This document shows, piece after piece, positions 26,275 through 35,286 of a stretch of 64,000 nt of DNA. The notes below the pieces were generated by a model that searched no databases, had not been told where the DNA came from, and saw nothing but the letters and a program-made list of their open reading frames with translations. The position numbers and the translations under genes were made by a program. Source of the DNA: CAZTCJ01 sp964612085 (GTDB lineage Bacteria; Pseudomonadota; Alphaproteobacteria; JAJFIK01); NCBI GenBank assembly GCA_964612085.1, contig CAZTCJ010000002.1:1-64000 (forward strand), read 5' to 3'. Numbering within the stretch: position 1 is the stretch's first letter; each line of letters opens with the position of its first letter.

Positions 26275-27890
26275 ATAATCTCTTCAGGCAAGAGCTTGGT
26301 CAGGACGCCGATCCGGTCGGCCTCGCGCGGCGGTTTATCCCAGCGCAGCCGGCTGATCCGGGGAAAGCGCATGGCGATGCCGGACTTGTGCCGCGTCGAA
26401 CGCTGCAGGCCCTCAAAAGCCACTTCGAGCACCAGCCCTTCCTCCGTCCCGTGAACGACTTCCCGCACCGGGCCGAACCGGTTGGTCGTGTTGTTGCGGA
26501 CGAATTTATCGATCTGCGCCAGTTCCTCGTCGGTAAAGCCGAAATAGGCCTTGCCCACGGGCACCAGTTCTTCGCCTTCCGGTCCCTCCCGCCAGACGCC
26601 GAACGTGTAGTCGGAATAATAGGACGAGCGCTTGCCGTGGCCGCGCTGGGCATACATGAGCACCGCATCGACCAGATGGGGATCGCGCTTCCATTTAAAC
26701 CAGGGGCCCTTGATGCGGCCCGCCAGATAGGCGCTGTCGGCGCGTTTCAGCATGACCCCTTCGATCGCCGCAAAGGGCGGGTCGGAGCGCAGACGGTTCA
26801 AATGATCGAGATCGTTGTAAGGAACGGACGGGCTGATATGGATCCGGCCGGGGGTGGTTTCCCCGTGCCAGGCCTTGAGCCGGGCGCGGCGGGTCTCGAA
26901 GGGCAAAGGGCGGAGGTCTTCGCCCTCCAGCACCAGGAGGTCATAGGCCATGATGGCGGCGGGATGGCTGTCCAGCAGCTTGATCGATACGGTCTTCCGG
27001 TTGAGGCGCTTCTGAAGATCCGCAAACGGAGCGACCTGATCCCCGTGCATGACGAGCAGTTCGCCGTCGATCGCCCCTTCGAAGGTCATGGCCTCGATCA
27101 CATCGGGAAAGGTGCCGGAGATATCCTCGCCCGTGCGGCTGTAAAGCCGTTTGGTGCCCGCTTCGCTCACCGCCTGAATGCGGATGCCGTCCCATTTCCA
27201 TTCGGCGCGGTATGCGTCCGCCTCGACCGTGCCGTGATCGGTGTCTTCCAGCGGATGGGCCAGCATAACCGGGCGGAAAGGGGCGTGCACGGTGGCTTCC
27301 GGGCGGGGGGCGCTGCCTTCCATCCAGGCGAAGAGATCCGTATAGGGCGGTTTCAGCGTGTACCAGATTTCCTCGATCTCGCTGACATCCGCATCGCCCA
27401 GCTTGGCCACGGCGGTCTTGGCGAGTCGGGCGGACACGCCGACCCGCAAGCCCCCGGTCATGAGTTTGACGAGCGCCCAGCGGCCCGAGGCGTCGAGGGT
27501 GTCGAACCAGCGGGCCAGCAGGGCGGGCATGGCGGCCTTGGTGGTCTGCTGAAGCTGCGTGACCACCGTGTCGAGGGAGGGGCCGTGTGGATCGTCCGTT
27601 TCGGAATTCTCCGTAGGCGGGGCGGGCCAGATCAGGGAAATGGTTTCCGCCAGATCGCCCACATAATCGTAGGACAGCTCGAACAGCGTCGGGTCCACCC
27701 GGTCCATGGTCAGCCCTTTGAGGAGGGCCGGCTTGGCGGTGGGGAAATCGAGGCCGCCGGTCAAGGCCGCCAGCGCCCAGCCCCGGTCGGGATCGGGCAC
27801 TGACTGGAAGTAATCCGTCAAAAGACGGATCTTGCCGTTGCGCTGGGCCTGCAGGCTCAGCCGGTCGAGCAGATGGGCGAAGCGCTTCAT
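26271..27890 (-). CDS. Cisplatin-damage-response ATP-dependent DNA ligase
   Basis: ATP-dependent DNA ligase of 539 residues, the ligase of the bacterial ligase-associated DNA damage response group. An N-terminal helical DNA-binding domain is followed by the nucleotidyltransferase motif WKWDGIRIQ, in which Lys near residue 230 is adenylated, then YSRTGEDIS (motif III), IDGELLV (motif IIIa/IV) and EGVMLKR (motif IV/V). The OB-fold domain ends in FPRISRLRWDKPPREAD. It overlaps the upstream exonuclease gene by 4 bases (ATGA), so the two are coupled. The stop codon lies inside the intergenic repeat. Confidence 0.93.
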   Translation of the reverse strand: MKRFAHLLDRLSLQAQRNGKIRLLTDYFQSVPDPDRGWALAALTGGLDFPTAKPALLKGLTMDRVDPTLFELSYDYVGDLAETISLIWPAPPTENSETDDPHGPSLDTVVTQLQQTTKAAMPALLARWFDTLDASGRWALVKLMTGGLRVGVSARLAKTAVAKLGDADVSEIEEIWYTLKPPYTDLFAWMEGSAPRPEATVHAPFRPVMLAHPLEDTDHGTVEADAYRAEWKWDGIRIQAVSEAGTKRLYSRTGEDISGTFPDVIEAMTFEGAIDGELLVMHGDQVAPFADLQKRLNRKTVSIKLLDSHPAAIMAYDLLVLEGEDLRPLPFETRRARLKAWHGETTPGRIHISPSVPYNDLDHLNRLRSDPPFAAIEGVMLKRADSAYLAGRIKGPWFKWKRDPHLVDAVLMYAQRGHGKRSSYYSDYTFGVWREGPEGEELVPVGKAYFGFTDEELAQIDKFVRNNTTNRFGPVREVVHGTEEGLVLEVAFEGLQRSTRHKSGIAMRFPRISRLRWDKPPREADRIGVLTKLLPEEII

Positions 27891-28942
27891 GCTCCGTCCT
27901 CCGCCTTTACCTCTTCCGCTTCATCGACCGTGCTGTCGCCGTCCTCGTCGTCATAGCCTACCAGAGCGAGCGGACGGGCCGCGATACCTTTCGACTCCGC
28001 ATAATGAACAAGCGCCTCTTCCCGCCCGTGGGTGACCCATAGATTGGCGGGCGCGAGTTCATCGATCGTGTTGGTGAGTTCGTCCCAATCCCCGTGATCG
28101 GAGAGGATCAAGGGCAGTTCGACGCCGCGCTGGCGGGCACGGGCGCGCACCCGCATCCAGCCGGAGGCGAAACAGGTGACCGGATCGGGCAGGCGCCGGG
28201 ACCAGCGGTCGTTAAGAGAGCCCGGCGGGCACATGACGATCTGGCCCTTGAACGCTTCTTTCGGTTGACCGGCAGCCGCAGGCAGATCGCCGAGGGCGAC
28301 GCCATGGGCCTCATAAAGATCGCATAAACGGCGTAGTGCGCCATGGAGGTAGATCGGTGCATCATAGCCCGCATCCCTCAGGAGGCGGATCACCCGTTGC
28401 GCTTTCCCCAAAGCGTAAGCGCCGACCAGGTGGGCGCGCTCGGGAAAGGTCTCCAGCGAGGCGAGCAGCTTGGCGATTTCCCGATCCGCAGGCGGATGAC
28501 GGAACACCGGCAGTCCGAACGTCGCCTCGGTGATGAAGGTGTCGCACGGCACCGGCTCGAAGCGCGCGCAGGTGGGATCCGCCCGCCGCTTGTAGTCGCC
28601 CGAGGCGACGATACGCTCGGACGGGCTTTCCACCAGAGCCTGGGCGCTGCCCAGCACATGGCCCGCCGGGTGGAGCGAGACGGTGACGTCCTTCAGGCGG
28701 ATGCGTTCGCCGTAAGCCAAAGCCTGAGTGCTGGCCGCGTGGTCCTTGCCATAGCGCGCCGCCATGATGGCGAGCGTCTCCGGCGTCGCGAGCACGGCGC
28801 CATGGCCCGCACGGGCATGATCCGCATGCCCATGGGTGATGACCGCCTTGTCCACGGGCCGGATGGGGTCGATGTAAAAATCGCCAGCGGCGCAGTAAAG
28901 ACCGTGCGCTTCAGGCGCGAGCAGGGGAGCTGCAGTCGTCAT
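27887..28942 (-). CDS. Ligase-associated DNA damage response exonuclease (MBL fold)
   Basis: A metallo-beta-lactamase fold nuclease of 351 residues in the beta-CASP/Artemis-SNM1-like group. The metal site begins with HGHADHARAGH near residues 36-46 and the later ligands appear in LHPAGHVLGSAQ and ITEATFGLPVF. LSDHGDWDELTNTI near the end carries the last His. In the known repair operon it acts with the adjacent ligase, Lhr-Core helicase and PdeM; here only the ligase is adjacent, and the other two are about 24 kb away. It is transcribed first in this two-gene unit. Confidence 0.92.
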   Translation of the reverse strand: MTTAAPLLAPEAHGLYCAAGDFYIDPIRPVDKAVITHGHADHARAGHGAVLATPETLAIMAARYGKDHAASTQALAYGERIRLKDVTVSLHPAGHVLGSAQALVESPSERIVASGDYKRRADPTCARFEPVPCDTFITEATFGLPVFRHPPADREIAKLLASLETFPERAHLVGAYALGKAQRVIRLLRDAGYDAPIYLHGALRRLCDLYEAHGVALGDLPAAAGQPKEAFKGQIVMCPPGSLNDRWSRRLPDPVTCFASGWMRVRARARQRGVELPLILSDHGDWDELTNTIDELAPANLWVTHGREEALVHYAESKGIAARPLALVGYDDEDGDSTVDEAEEVKAEDGA

Positions 28943-28969
28943 GACAAGGAAAAAGCTAGCGCACGGGGT

Positions 28970-30025
28970 TTAAAGATCGAGATCGATCCGCTCCACCCCT
29001 TCGGCCCGCAGGATATAATCCGGCCCCAGAAACGTGCAGGGGGTGTGGAACCCGGGCTGGACGGCGCCGTCGGCGATCTGGGCGGCGATATCGACCGCCA
29101 CCTGGGCGGTCAAAGCGTAGGCCTCGGGCGTCTCCAGCATGCTGCCCACCCGCAGGCCCGTCTTGTCCTCGGCAAACGCGATGAGGCGCACCCGGCCCCG
29201 CTCCCGTTCCTCCCGGCTCGGACCATCGGGGCCCTTGGCGATCCGCTTGACCAGTTGGCGGCGCACCAGCGGCTGGCGGAAGGCCCAGCGCATCCAGGGC
29301 GGGGCCTTCACCATGCGCTCAAGCTCCTTGGTGGCGGCGAAATAGACCTGAATGTTGGGCACGCCGGTCGAATGGTGGGCGCTGGCGATGTCGCCCCAGC
29401 TCACGGCGTAACAGGGCACCGGGCCGTCGCCGAAATCGAATTCGCGCATGGGCGGCGTCTCCAGGGAGACGATGCGGCCGTCTCGCCGGATCAGCGTGCC
29501 TTCGCCCAGGGACTCGATGGCGGTCTTGGCGGTGCCGCGGGAATAGCTGTCGAGGCCCTGGATCGCGAGAGTGAGGGTGCGGGCGGCGGGCAGCCGGTCC
29601 ATCAGATGGCCGAGCAGGCAGTCGCTCGGCACCACATCGAAGCCGACGCCCGGCACGATCATGATCCCCTGGCGCTGGGCTTCGGCGAACAGCGAGGCCA
29701 GATCCTCGATGACGGCGATCTCGCCGGTGATGTCGAGATAATGGGTGCGGGTGCGCAGGCAGGCCTCGACCATGGGCCGGGCGGTGGCTGAGAAGGGGCC
29801 CGCCATGTGCAGCACCACGCCCACATCCTGCAGATTGCGGTCGATCTCGTCCGGATCGTCGAGGCTGAAGCCGCGCCAGTCGAAAGTATGGGTGTCAGCG
29901 ACGGATTTGACGAGCGCCGGATTGCGCCCGGCCAGAATGGGGCGCAACTGCATCTGGCGGGCGGCGCGCACGGCAAGACGGCCCGTATAGCCATTCGCGC
30001 CGTACATCAAAATGCGCCCGACCAT
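28970..30025 (-). CDS. Saccharopine dehydrogenase-like NAD(P)-binding oxidoreductase
   Basis: A 351-residue protein with an N-terminal Rossmann fold (ILMYGANGYTGRLAVRAARQ) followed by the YLDITGE and VGFDVVPSD motifs that mark the saccharopine dehydrogenase-like group with trans-acting enoyl reductases. Lysine biosynthesis or degradation is unlikely; members often reduce unsaturated lipids or polyketides. Substrate unknown. It is upstream of the exonuclease gene on the same strand with a 27-base gap. Confidence 0.82.
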   Translation of the reverse strand: MVGRILMYGANGYTGRLAVRAARQMQLRPILAGRNPALVKSVADTHTFDWRGFSLDDPDEIDRNLQDVGVVLHMAGPFSATARPMVEACLRTRTHYLDITGEIAVIEDLASLFAEAQRQGIMIVPGVGFDVVPSDCLLGHLMDRLPAARTLTLAIQGLDSYSRGTAKTAIESLGEGTLIRRDGRIVSLETPPMREFDFGDGPVPCYAVSWGDIASAHHSTGVPNIQVYFAATKELERMVKAPPWMRWAFRQPLVRRQLVKRIAKGPDGPSREERERGRVRLIAFAEDKTGLRVGSMLETPEAYALTAQVAVDIAAQIADGAVQPGFHTPCTFLGPDYILRAEGVERIDLDL

Positions 30026-30047
30026 GCGACCGTCATCCTCCTGCTGC

Positions 30048-30075
30048 CCGGTTCCCCATCATAGTATGGAACCGG
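30048..30075. promoter_or_regulatory. Inverted repeat upstream of the saccharopine dehydrogenase-like gene
   Basis: CCGGTTCC and GGAACCGG form perfect 8-bp arms around 12 bases, 22 bases before the ATG of the leftward gene. It may be an operator. Confidence 0.35.
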
Positions 30076-30098
30076 AAACGGTAAGGGAAAGAGCTTCA

Positions 30099-30131
30099 GT
30101 CAAAATGAAAGCCGCGCCGAATGGGCGCGGC
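30099..30131 (-). terminator. Intrinsic terminator of rpmJ
   Basis: On the minus strand GCCGCGCC, a 5-base loop and GGCGCGGC are followed by TTTCATTTTGAC. The GC-rich 8-bp stem with a T-rich tail lies 66 bases after the rpmJ stop. Confidence 0.75.
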
Positions 30132-30196
30132 ACATAGCGGTGAAACTGGCGGCGGTTTTTGTCAACACTAAGGACGCGGGCAGGAAGCCGCGCACC

Positions 30197-30322
30197 TTAG
30201 CCCTGGCGGGCCTTGAACCGGCGCTGGGTCTTGTTGATCACATAGATGCGGCCCCGGCGGCGGATGACCTTGCAGTCCTTGTGCCGCGACTTGAGCGCCT
30301 TGATGGAATTCTTGATCTTCAT
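30197..30322 (-). CDS. rpmJ: 50S ribosomal protein L36
   Basis: A 41-residue, strongly basic ribosomal protein: MKIKNSIKALKSRHKDCKVI followed by RRRGRIYVINKTQRRFKARQG. This is the longer alphaproteobacterial L36 type, in which the zinc cysteines of the classical short form are mostly lost (only one Cys, in KDCKV). It stands alone between unrelated genes, as usual for this class, and is followed by a clear terminator. Confidence 0.95.
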   Translation of the reverse strand: MKIKNSIKALKSRHKDCKVIRRRGRIYVINKTQRRFKARQG

Positions 30323-30546
30323 CGGTCTATCTCGGGTTCGTTACACGCGCCGCCCGGTCGAGACCGGATCCGTTCCGAAAACCGAAACAGGCGCTGCGTT
30401 TCACGCAATGCGAAGAAAGCGGGACAATACAGAGCAGCCATGCGCGCGTCAAACCGGAAATGCCGGTTATGCCGGGCCAGGCCGATGAGGGAGGAAAACC
30501 CGGATCGGGACGGCCCGTGCGGGGCGGGCGCCCGTAGAGATACAAA

Positions 30547-30735
30547 CTATTTCGCGGAGAAACGGGACTGTTCGCGGGCGATTTCCTCGACGATTTGAAT
30601 GACGAGGCGGCGCAGTCTCGGGTTTCGGATGGTCGCGACGGCTTCCGACAATTCAAGGCACTCTTTATTTCTATAGTATTTTTCTATTTCCCATAATACA
30701 CCAGAGCCACAAGAGCTTTTCCAGAGTTGAGTCAT
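30547..30735 (-). CDS. Small helical protein in AT-rich patch
   Basis: A 62-residue protein preceded by AGGAAAGG eight bases before the ATG. The segment ECLELSEAVATIRNPRLRR then LVIQIVEEIARE resembles the short helical tail found after the HTH in many alphaproteobacterial XRE regulators (I/Y-R-x-P-x-x-R-R-x-x-x-x-x-V-E), but no HTH is present. It may be a stand-alone regulatory or partner protein. Local base composition is far more AT-rich than the neighbours. I do not know its function. Confidence 0.5.
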   Translation of the reverse strand: MTQLWKSSCGSGVLWEIEKYYRNKECLELSEAVATIRNPRLRRLVIQIVEEIAREQSRFSAK

Positions 30736-31108
30736 AAGACTGACCTTTCCTCGAATGAGTTATCCCGTACTCAAACCGATCGTTCAGGACAGTCTTTTTT
30801 GAAATTAAAGTCTAGTGATCTTTGCTTGCGTGTAAGGGAAGCTGCACGCATAAAGCAAAATCCTTTTTGAGTTCTTTTAATTATGACAGTTTTATAAAAT
30901 TTAGCTGAATATTCACGCTTTTGCTTTCAAAGCCATGGCTCGTTTGATTTGGGAGCCGGTTTGGGCGGTCCCGGCAGGGGCGCGCTGCCATCCCTTAGGG
31001 CATGGTATTGCCCAATTCTCCCCTTTGGATGCATCGCGAATCGCGGGCACTCTGGCGGTTCGTTGTGGGATTGTTTCTGTCAATTTTGCCGTCTTTTGGG
31101 GAGGTGTC
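30736..31108. other. AT-rich intergenic region
   Basis: About 370 bases, strikingly AT-rich at 30740-30930 with TATAAAAT near 30892 and several A/T runs. It must hold the divergent promoters of the 62-residue protein and the transglycosylase. I see no further gene. Confidence 0.5.
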
Positions 31109-32356
31109 ATGACCCGCTGGCAATCCGTTGCGTTGTGTCTGGTGATCGGCCTCGTCTGGGTCCTGCGCGTCCCCGAGGCCCACGCCACGGCCGAGGCGCC
31201 GGAAACCGAAATCCGCATTCCGGCCGGTTTCGACAGCTGGCGGACCGGGTTCCGGGCGCGTGCCCTGAAGGCGGGCATATCCGCCGCCACGTTTGACGCG
31301 GCCTTCGACGGCGTGACGCCGGATCCCAAGGTGATCGAGCGCGATGCCCATCAGCCGGAATTCACGCGGCCCATCTGGGAGTATCTGGATGGCGCCGTCT
31401 CCGAGACACGGATCAACAATGGCCGCGAGATGCTGGCCCGCCACAAAGAGCTTCTGTCGCGGGTGGAAGACCGCTATGGCGTGCCCGCGCGGGTGATCGT
31501 GGCCATTTGGGGCCTTGAGTCGAGCTATGGCGCGATCATGGGCAGTTACGATGTCATCCGGTCCCTGGCCACGCTGGCTTATCAGGGGGACCGCCGCCGG
31601 TTCGGCGAGCGCGAATTGCTGGCGGCGCTGCGCATTGTCGAGGCGGGCGACAAATCGCGCGACGATCTGAAAGGATCCTGGGCCGGCGCCATGGGCCATA
31701 CCCAGTTCATCCCTTCGACATTCGAGGCCCATGCGGTCGATTTCGACGGGGACGGACGGCGCGATCTGTGGTCGAGCTTGGCGGATGTTTTTGCCTCGAC
31801 CGCGAATTATCTGCAAAAGTCCGATTGGAAGAAGGACGAGAAATGGGGCCGGGAAGTGAAGCTGCCCAAAGGCTTCGATTATGCCCAGGCCCATGAAAAA
31901 GTGATGCTGCCCTTGAGCCATTGGCGCGAGCTCGGCCTGAAAACCATGTCCGGGGCGCTCGTGCCTGTGGTGGGCGACATGAAAGGGGCGGTCTTCCTGC
32001 CGGCGGGCCATGCCGGTCCCGCCTTCCTGATCTACGAGAATTTCAACGCCATCCTGGCCTACAATTACGCGACCTCTTATGCCCTGGCGATCGGCCATCT
32101 GTCCGACAGGATCGCGGGCGCGCCGGGCTTGAGCGGCGCATGGCCGCGCGAAGAACGCCTGTTGTCGCGTACGGAGCGCAAGGAGCTTCAGACGCTTCTG
32201 AACCAGCAGGGATATACGGCCGGTCCCGTTGACGGGGTGATCGGCGCGCGCACGCGGGACGCGGTCAGGGCCTTCCAGGCCGATTACAATCTGCCTGCGG
32301 ACGGCTTCGCCAGTTCCGGTTTCCTGGAGCGCCTGCGCGAGGCGTCCGGCTCCTAG
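31109..32356 (+). CDS. MltB-family lytic murein transglycosylase
   Basis: Periplasmic enzyme that cleaves peptidoglycan glycan strands, 415 residues. A signal peptide (hydrophobic VALCLVIGLVWVL, cleavage probably after AHA) is followed by the SLT_2 domain with the catalytic Glu in VAIWGLESSYGAIMG and the GAMGHTQFIPSTF motif. A C-terminal peptidoglycan-binding domain has LLNQQGYTAGPVDGVIGART. The ATG at 31109 follows GGGGAGGTGTC; the frame is open further upstream but without a plausible signal. Convergent with the solute-binding protein gene. Confidence 0.92.
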   Translation: MTRWQSVALCLVIGLVWVLRVPEAHATAEAPETEIRIPAGFDSWRTGFRARALKAGISAATFDAAFDGVTPDPKVIERDAHQPEFTRPIWEYLDGAVSETRINNGREMLARHKELLSRVEDRYGVPARVIVAIWGLESSYGAIMGSYDVIRSLATLAYQGDRRRFGERELLAALRIVEAGDKSRDDLKGSWAGAMGHTQFIPSTFEAHAVDFDGDGRRDLWSSLADVFASTANYLQKSDWKKDEKWGREVKLPKGFDYAQAHEKVMLPLSHWRELGLKTMSGALVPVVGDMKGAVFLPAGHAGPAFLIYENFNAILAYNYATSYALAIGHLSDRIAGAPGLSGAWPREERLLSRTERKELQTLLNQQGYTAGPVDGVIGARTRDAVRAFQADYNLPADGFASSGFLERLREASGS

Positions 32357-32394
32357 AGTCAGGATCCTAAACGAACCGGCCGCCCAAACCCTGC

Positions 32395-33732
32395 TCAGCC
32401 GTTATCGATGACGGGCTTTTCCGTCAGGCGCGGCAGCCAGTCGGTGCTTTTAAACCAGTAGGCCTTGGTTTTGGGCAGGAACTCGTCCATCCGCCGGGCG
32501 ACGATCCAGGCATTGAGATAGGCCAGGAACTCCGGTTCGCCGTGACGGATCGCCAGCCCTTCGGCGGTCTCGCTCAAAGGCGCGTCAAGCGGCAGGGCAT
32601 AATCGTCGGGGGATTGGGCGACCAGGACCTCCGGAAACGGCGAGGAGGCCACGAGGGCGGGCACTGTGCCGTCCAGCAGGGCATTCTTGGCGTCCTGATG
32701 ACTGGCGAAGCGGACGATCTTGGCCTTGGGGAAGCGCCGTTCCGCCGCAAGCTCCGACGGCGTGCCCACGGCGACGCCGATCGTCGTTTCCGGATCGTTG
32801 AAGTCTTCCGTGGACGAACGGCCCCGTCCGGCCCGGTACGTGGTCACGAGCTGCACGCCGGTGGTGGCATAGGGCCGGGTGAAGGCGACGCGCAGGGCCC
32901 TGTCCGGCGTAATCGACAGACCGGCGATGATCATATCGACACGGTCGTCCTGGACCGCGTCGATCAGATCCCGGAACGGCAGGCTGACCAGTTCGAGTTC
33001 GACATCGAGATCGTTGGCGATGGCGAGCGCGATATCCACTTCATGGCCGATCAGATTGCCCGAGGCATCGCGCATGGCGTAGGGGGCGAGAAGCGCGGTG
33101 CCGACGCGCAGGGTGCCCCGCGCCATGACCTGTTCCAGCAAGGCCGGACCGTTCGACCGGGAGCGGCGAAAGACGGTGCGGTCCCGTTGCGGCGTCGCGG
33201 CTGTCTCGGGCCGGGCCGTCGGGCGCAGGCCGACCGTGGCCGTCTCGTCAGGCTGCGGATCGCTGGCCGGTGCCGGTTCTGCAGGGCTCGTCCCGGCAGG
33301 TCTTTCGACCGGATCCGGGACGTCCACGGTCTGTGCGGGCTCGGGGTTCGGTGCTTGCGGCTGCTCCGTCAGGGGCGCGCGGATCGAAATCGTGCCCGTC
33401 TCCTGAGCCTGGGGGGCGATGGACAGGGTGTAGGCGCTGATGCGGCTCGGGCGCTGCACCGGTATGGGCGGGTTGGCGGCGGCCAGATCGCCGGGCTGCG
33501 GTTCCGCCGGCGGCTGTGGGGCCGGGGACGGGGCCGCCTGCGGGGCGGGCAGGGGATCGGTCTCGAAGGCGAAAGGATCGAACAGCCCTTCTTCCTCGTC
33601 CTCGCTCGATTGCGCGAGAACCCCATGGCTGAGGCCGCCCGCCGCCAGGATCATGGTGAAGGCCAGGGCGCCCGCCAAAAGACGCGTCGGCCGCAGGATG
33701 GCCGGAGCGATATCCGCCGCACGAAGACTCAT
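32395..33732 (-). CDS. Family 3 extracellular solute-binding protein with Pro-rich N-terminal region
   Basis: A 445-residue exported protein. After a hydrophobic N-terminal segment (LAGALAFTMILAAGGLSHG) there are about 150 residues rich in Pro, Ala and Glu, then a family 3 periplasmic binding domain (LRVGTALLAPYAMRDASGNLIGHEVDIALAIANDL region, VDMIIAGLSITPDRALRVAF). Such domains bind amino acids or related ligands for ABC importers or sensors; no permease or ATPase gene is near. The long Pro-rich spacer suggests it is tethered and reaches across the periplasm or cell wall (inference). Confidence 0.8.
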   Translation of the reverse strand: MSLRAADIAPAILRPTRLLAGALAFTMILAAGGLSHGVLAQSSEDEEEGLFDPFAFETDPLPAPQAAPSPAPQPPAEPQPGDLAAANPPIPVQRPSRISAYTLSIAPQAQETGTISIRAPLTEQPQAPNPEPAQTVDVPDPVERPAGTSPAEPAPASDPQPDETATVGLRPTARPETAATPQRDRTVFRRSRSNGPALLEQVMARGTLRVGTALLAPYAMRDASGNLIGHEVDIALAIANDLDVELELVSLPFRDLIDAVQDDRVDMIIAGLSITPDRALRVAFTRPYATTGVQLVTTYRAGRGRSSTEDFNDPETTIGVAVGTPSELAAERRFPKAKIVRFASHQDAKNALLDGTVPALVASSPFPEVLVAQSPDDYALPLDAPLSETAEGLAIRHGEPEFLAYLNAWIVARRMDEFLPKTKAYWFKSTDWLPRLTEKPVIDNG

Positions 33733-34075
33733 AACCCACTACCCCTTTACTCTCTTCAAGCCCGGATCCTCAGGCGTCCGGGCTCTCAACCGTTTGGGCC
33801 GTGCCACCCTGGCGCCCTCTCCTGAAAGGACCGTGGACGCCGATCGTCAGGTGCAGACCGGGTGAGCGAAGACCGGCTCTGGCGCGTTTTTGTATTTGTC
33901 TTCACCACCTGCAGCAGACGATATCGCCGCGCTTGCGCCAATAGAAGCATAATGCGCCGGCCTCCCTCCAAAGAACCCGTTCGACTTCTCCAGAAGAGCC
34001 GTTATACAGAGCCTCTTCTTGCGATAGGGATAAGAAGTTCATAGCATTCCGCGCAAAACGGTGACCGGGGCCGTC
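33733..34075. other. Intergenic region, no gene seen
   Basis: About 340 bases between divergent genes. Only a weak CTTCTT/AAGAAG inverted repeat (34015-34037) is visible before the lipoprotein start. Promoters for both flanking genes are expected here. Confidence 0.4.
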
Positions 34076-34954
34076 ATGAGACCACTGAAGCTGACCAGGA
34101 AAAAGCCGAGCGGCGGCGGGCCGCGCAGCGCTGCCCGTTGGGCGGGCGCCGCCATGGCGCTCGTGCTTTTGGGCGGCTGCGGTTTGTTCGGCGGCGGCGA
34201 CGAGCGGGTCACCCTGACCAGGCCCGAACTCACCAGGCCCGCTGGCGGTTTCGCGGGCATTGTGCAGTGCGCGTCCACCACCGGCGGCTATGCGTTTTGC
34301 CCGGCTGATACCGGCGGCGGCGTGACCCTGGTGCGCCAGGTGGGCGCGACCCGCTGCGATCTGAACCGAAGCTGGGGCTTCGACAGCCGTGGTATCTGGG
34401 TCGATCTGGGCTGTGCGGGCGAGTTTCAGCTCGGCAGCGCGCCCATGATCCAAACCGCCGAGTCCGCGCTCACGCCGCCGGTGCCCGTGCCCTATCCGGG
34501 GACCGGGTCCGTGGCTCAGGCCGCGCCTCAGACCGAACCCATGCCTCAGGCGTCCGTGCCTCAGCCGTCCGTGTCCCAGACGCCCGTGACCCAGGCCGCC
34601 GGGCCCCAGGCTGCGTTCTCCCAAGCCGCCGCGCCAGCCGGACGGCCGCCCCAGGCCATGAGCTACCGCTACGGATCGGCGGGCCGGGACGAAGCGGTTC
34701 AGGCCTGCGAGGCCTATACCGATCTCAAGGCGCGCGCGCTGGGAGCCACATCGGTGCATATCGACAGGGTGATCCGTGTCGGGAGGATCGACCGGCGCCA
34801 TTTCGAAGTGCAGGCCTATATCCGGGCCGACTACGATAAGAAAGCGCGCAAGGCTGCCCGCCGCCGGGGGCAGGATCCCCGCTCCGTGCTCTATGTCGAA
34901 TGCACGGCACTGCGCGGCCAGGTCACCGCCTTCCAATATGACGGCCCGGTCTGA
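34076..34954 (+). CDS. DUF3011-like lipoprotein
   Basis: Predicted lipoprotein of about 292 residues. A basic N-terminus precedes AAMALVLLGGCGLFGGG, whose LGGC is a lipobox. The segment VQCASTTGGYAFCPADTGGG then VTLVRQVGATRCDLNRSWGF and GIWVDLGCAGEF matches the DUF3011 pattern with its four cysteines. A Pro/Gln/Ala-rich linker and a basic C-terminal region follow (VIRVGRIDRRHFEVQAYI). Function unknown; probably an envelope protein. An in-frame GTG at 34061 would add five residues. Confidence 0.75.
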   Translation: MRPLKLTRKKPSGGGPRSAARWAGAAMALVLLGGCGLFGGGDERVTLTRPELTRPAGGFAGIVQCASTTGGYAFCPADTGGGVTLVRQVGATRCDLNRSWGFDSRGIWVDLGCAGEFQLGSAPMIQTAESALTPPVPVPYPGTGSVAQAAPQTEPMPQASVPQPSVSQTPVTQAAGPQAAFSQAAAPAGRPPQAMSYRYGSAGRDEAVQACEAYTDLKARALGATSVHIDRVIRVGRIDRRHFEVQAYIRADYDKKARKAARRRGQDPRSVLYVECTALRGQVTAFQYDGPV

Positions 34955-35002
34955 CAGACCTCATAAGACCGAAAGAATACATAAACAAACACTGGCCAAT
35001 CT

Positions 35003-35016
35003 TGACGCTGGCGTCA
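35003..35016. promoter_or_regulatory. Operator-like palindrome 1 (TGACG-N4-CGTCA)
   Basis: TGACGCTGGCGTCA: 5-bp half-sites TGACG/CGTCA with a 4-base spacer (6-bp arms if the outer spacer bases are counted). The half-sites and spacing are the same as in the palindrome before the LiuR-like gene at 61637. Confidence 0.5.
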
Positions 35017-35046
35017 TTTTTGAGTCCGCCTGATTGGGTAAAAGAA

Positions 35047-35060
35047 TGACGCACCCGTCA
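35047..35060. promoter_or_regulatory. Operator-like palindrome 2 (TGACG-N4-CGTCA)
   Basis: TGACGCACCCGTCA, extended by AA and TT on the outside to 7-bp arms. It lies 44 bases from palindrome 1 centre to centre, on the same helical face, which suits cooperative binding of one regulator. Confidence 0.5.
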
Positions 35061-35286
35061 TTATTCAAACGGTGTCGGACAATCCTTTTATTTTGAGTTG
35101 TGCGTGTACCAGCACATATGCGCTGTCTGATCCGTCCACCAACTTATTGCACTGCAAAATGCAGTAAAAAGCCGCTCGATGTTGCGCGATAGCCACGGTT
35201 TGCCGCTACCGCAATGTGATGTTGCGCTGTACGCTCTTCTGGATGAGTGGGGAGCAACCCTGAGAAATTTGGGGGAGGAGTCGATA

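Larger units (their letters stand above)
34955..35286. other. Regulatory region before the TonB-dependent receptor gene
   Basis: About 330 bases, AT-richer than the genes, containing the two TGACG-N4-CGTCA palindromes listed separately. No further gene is apparent. Confidence 0.45.
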
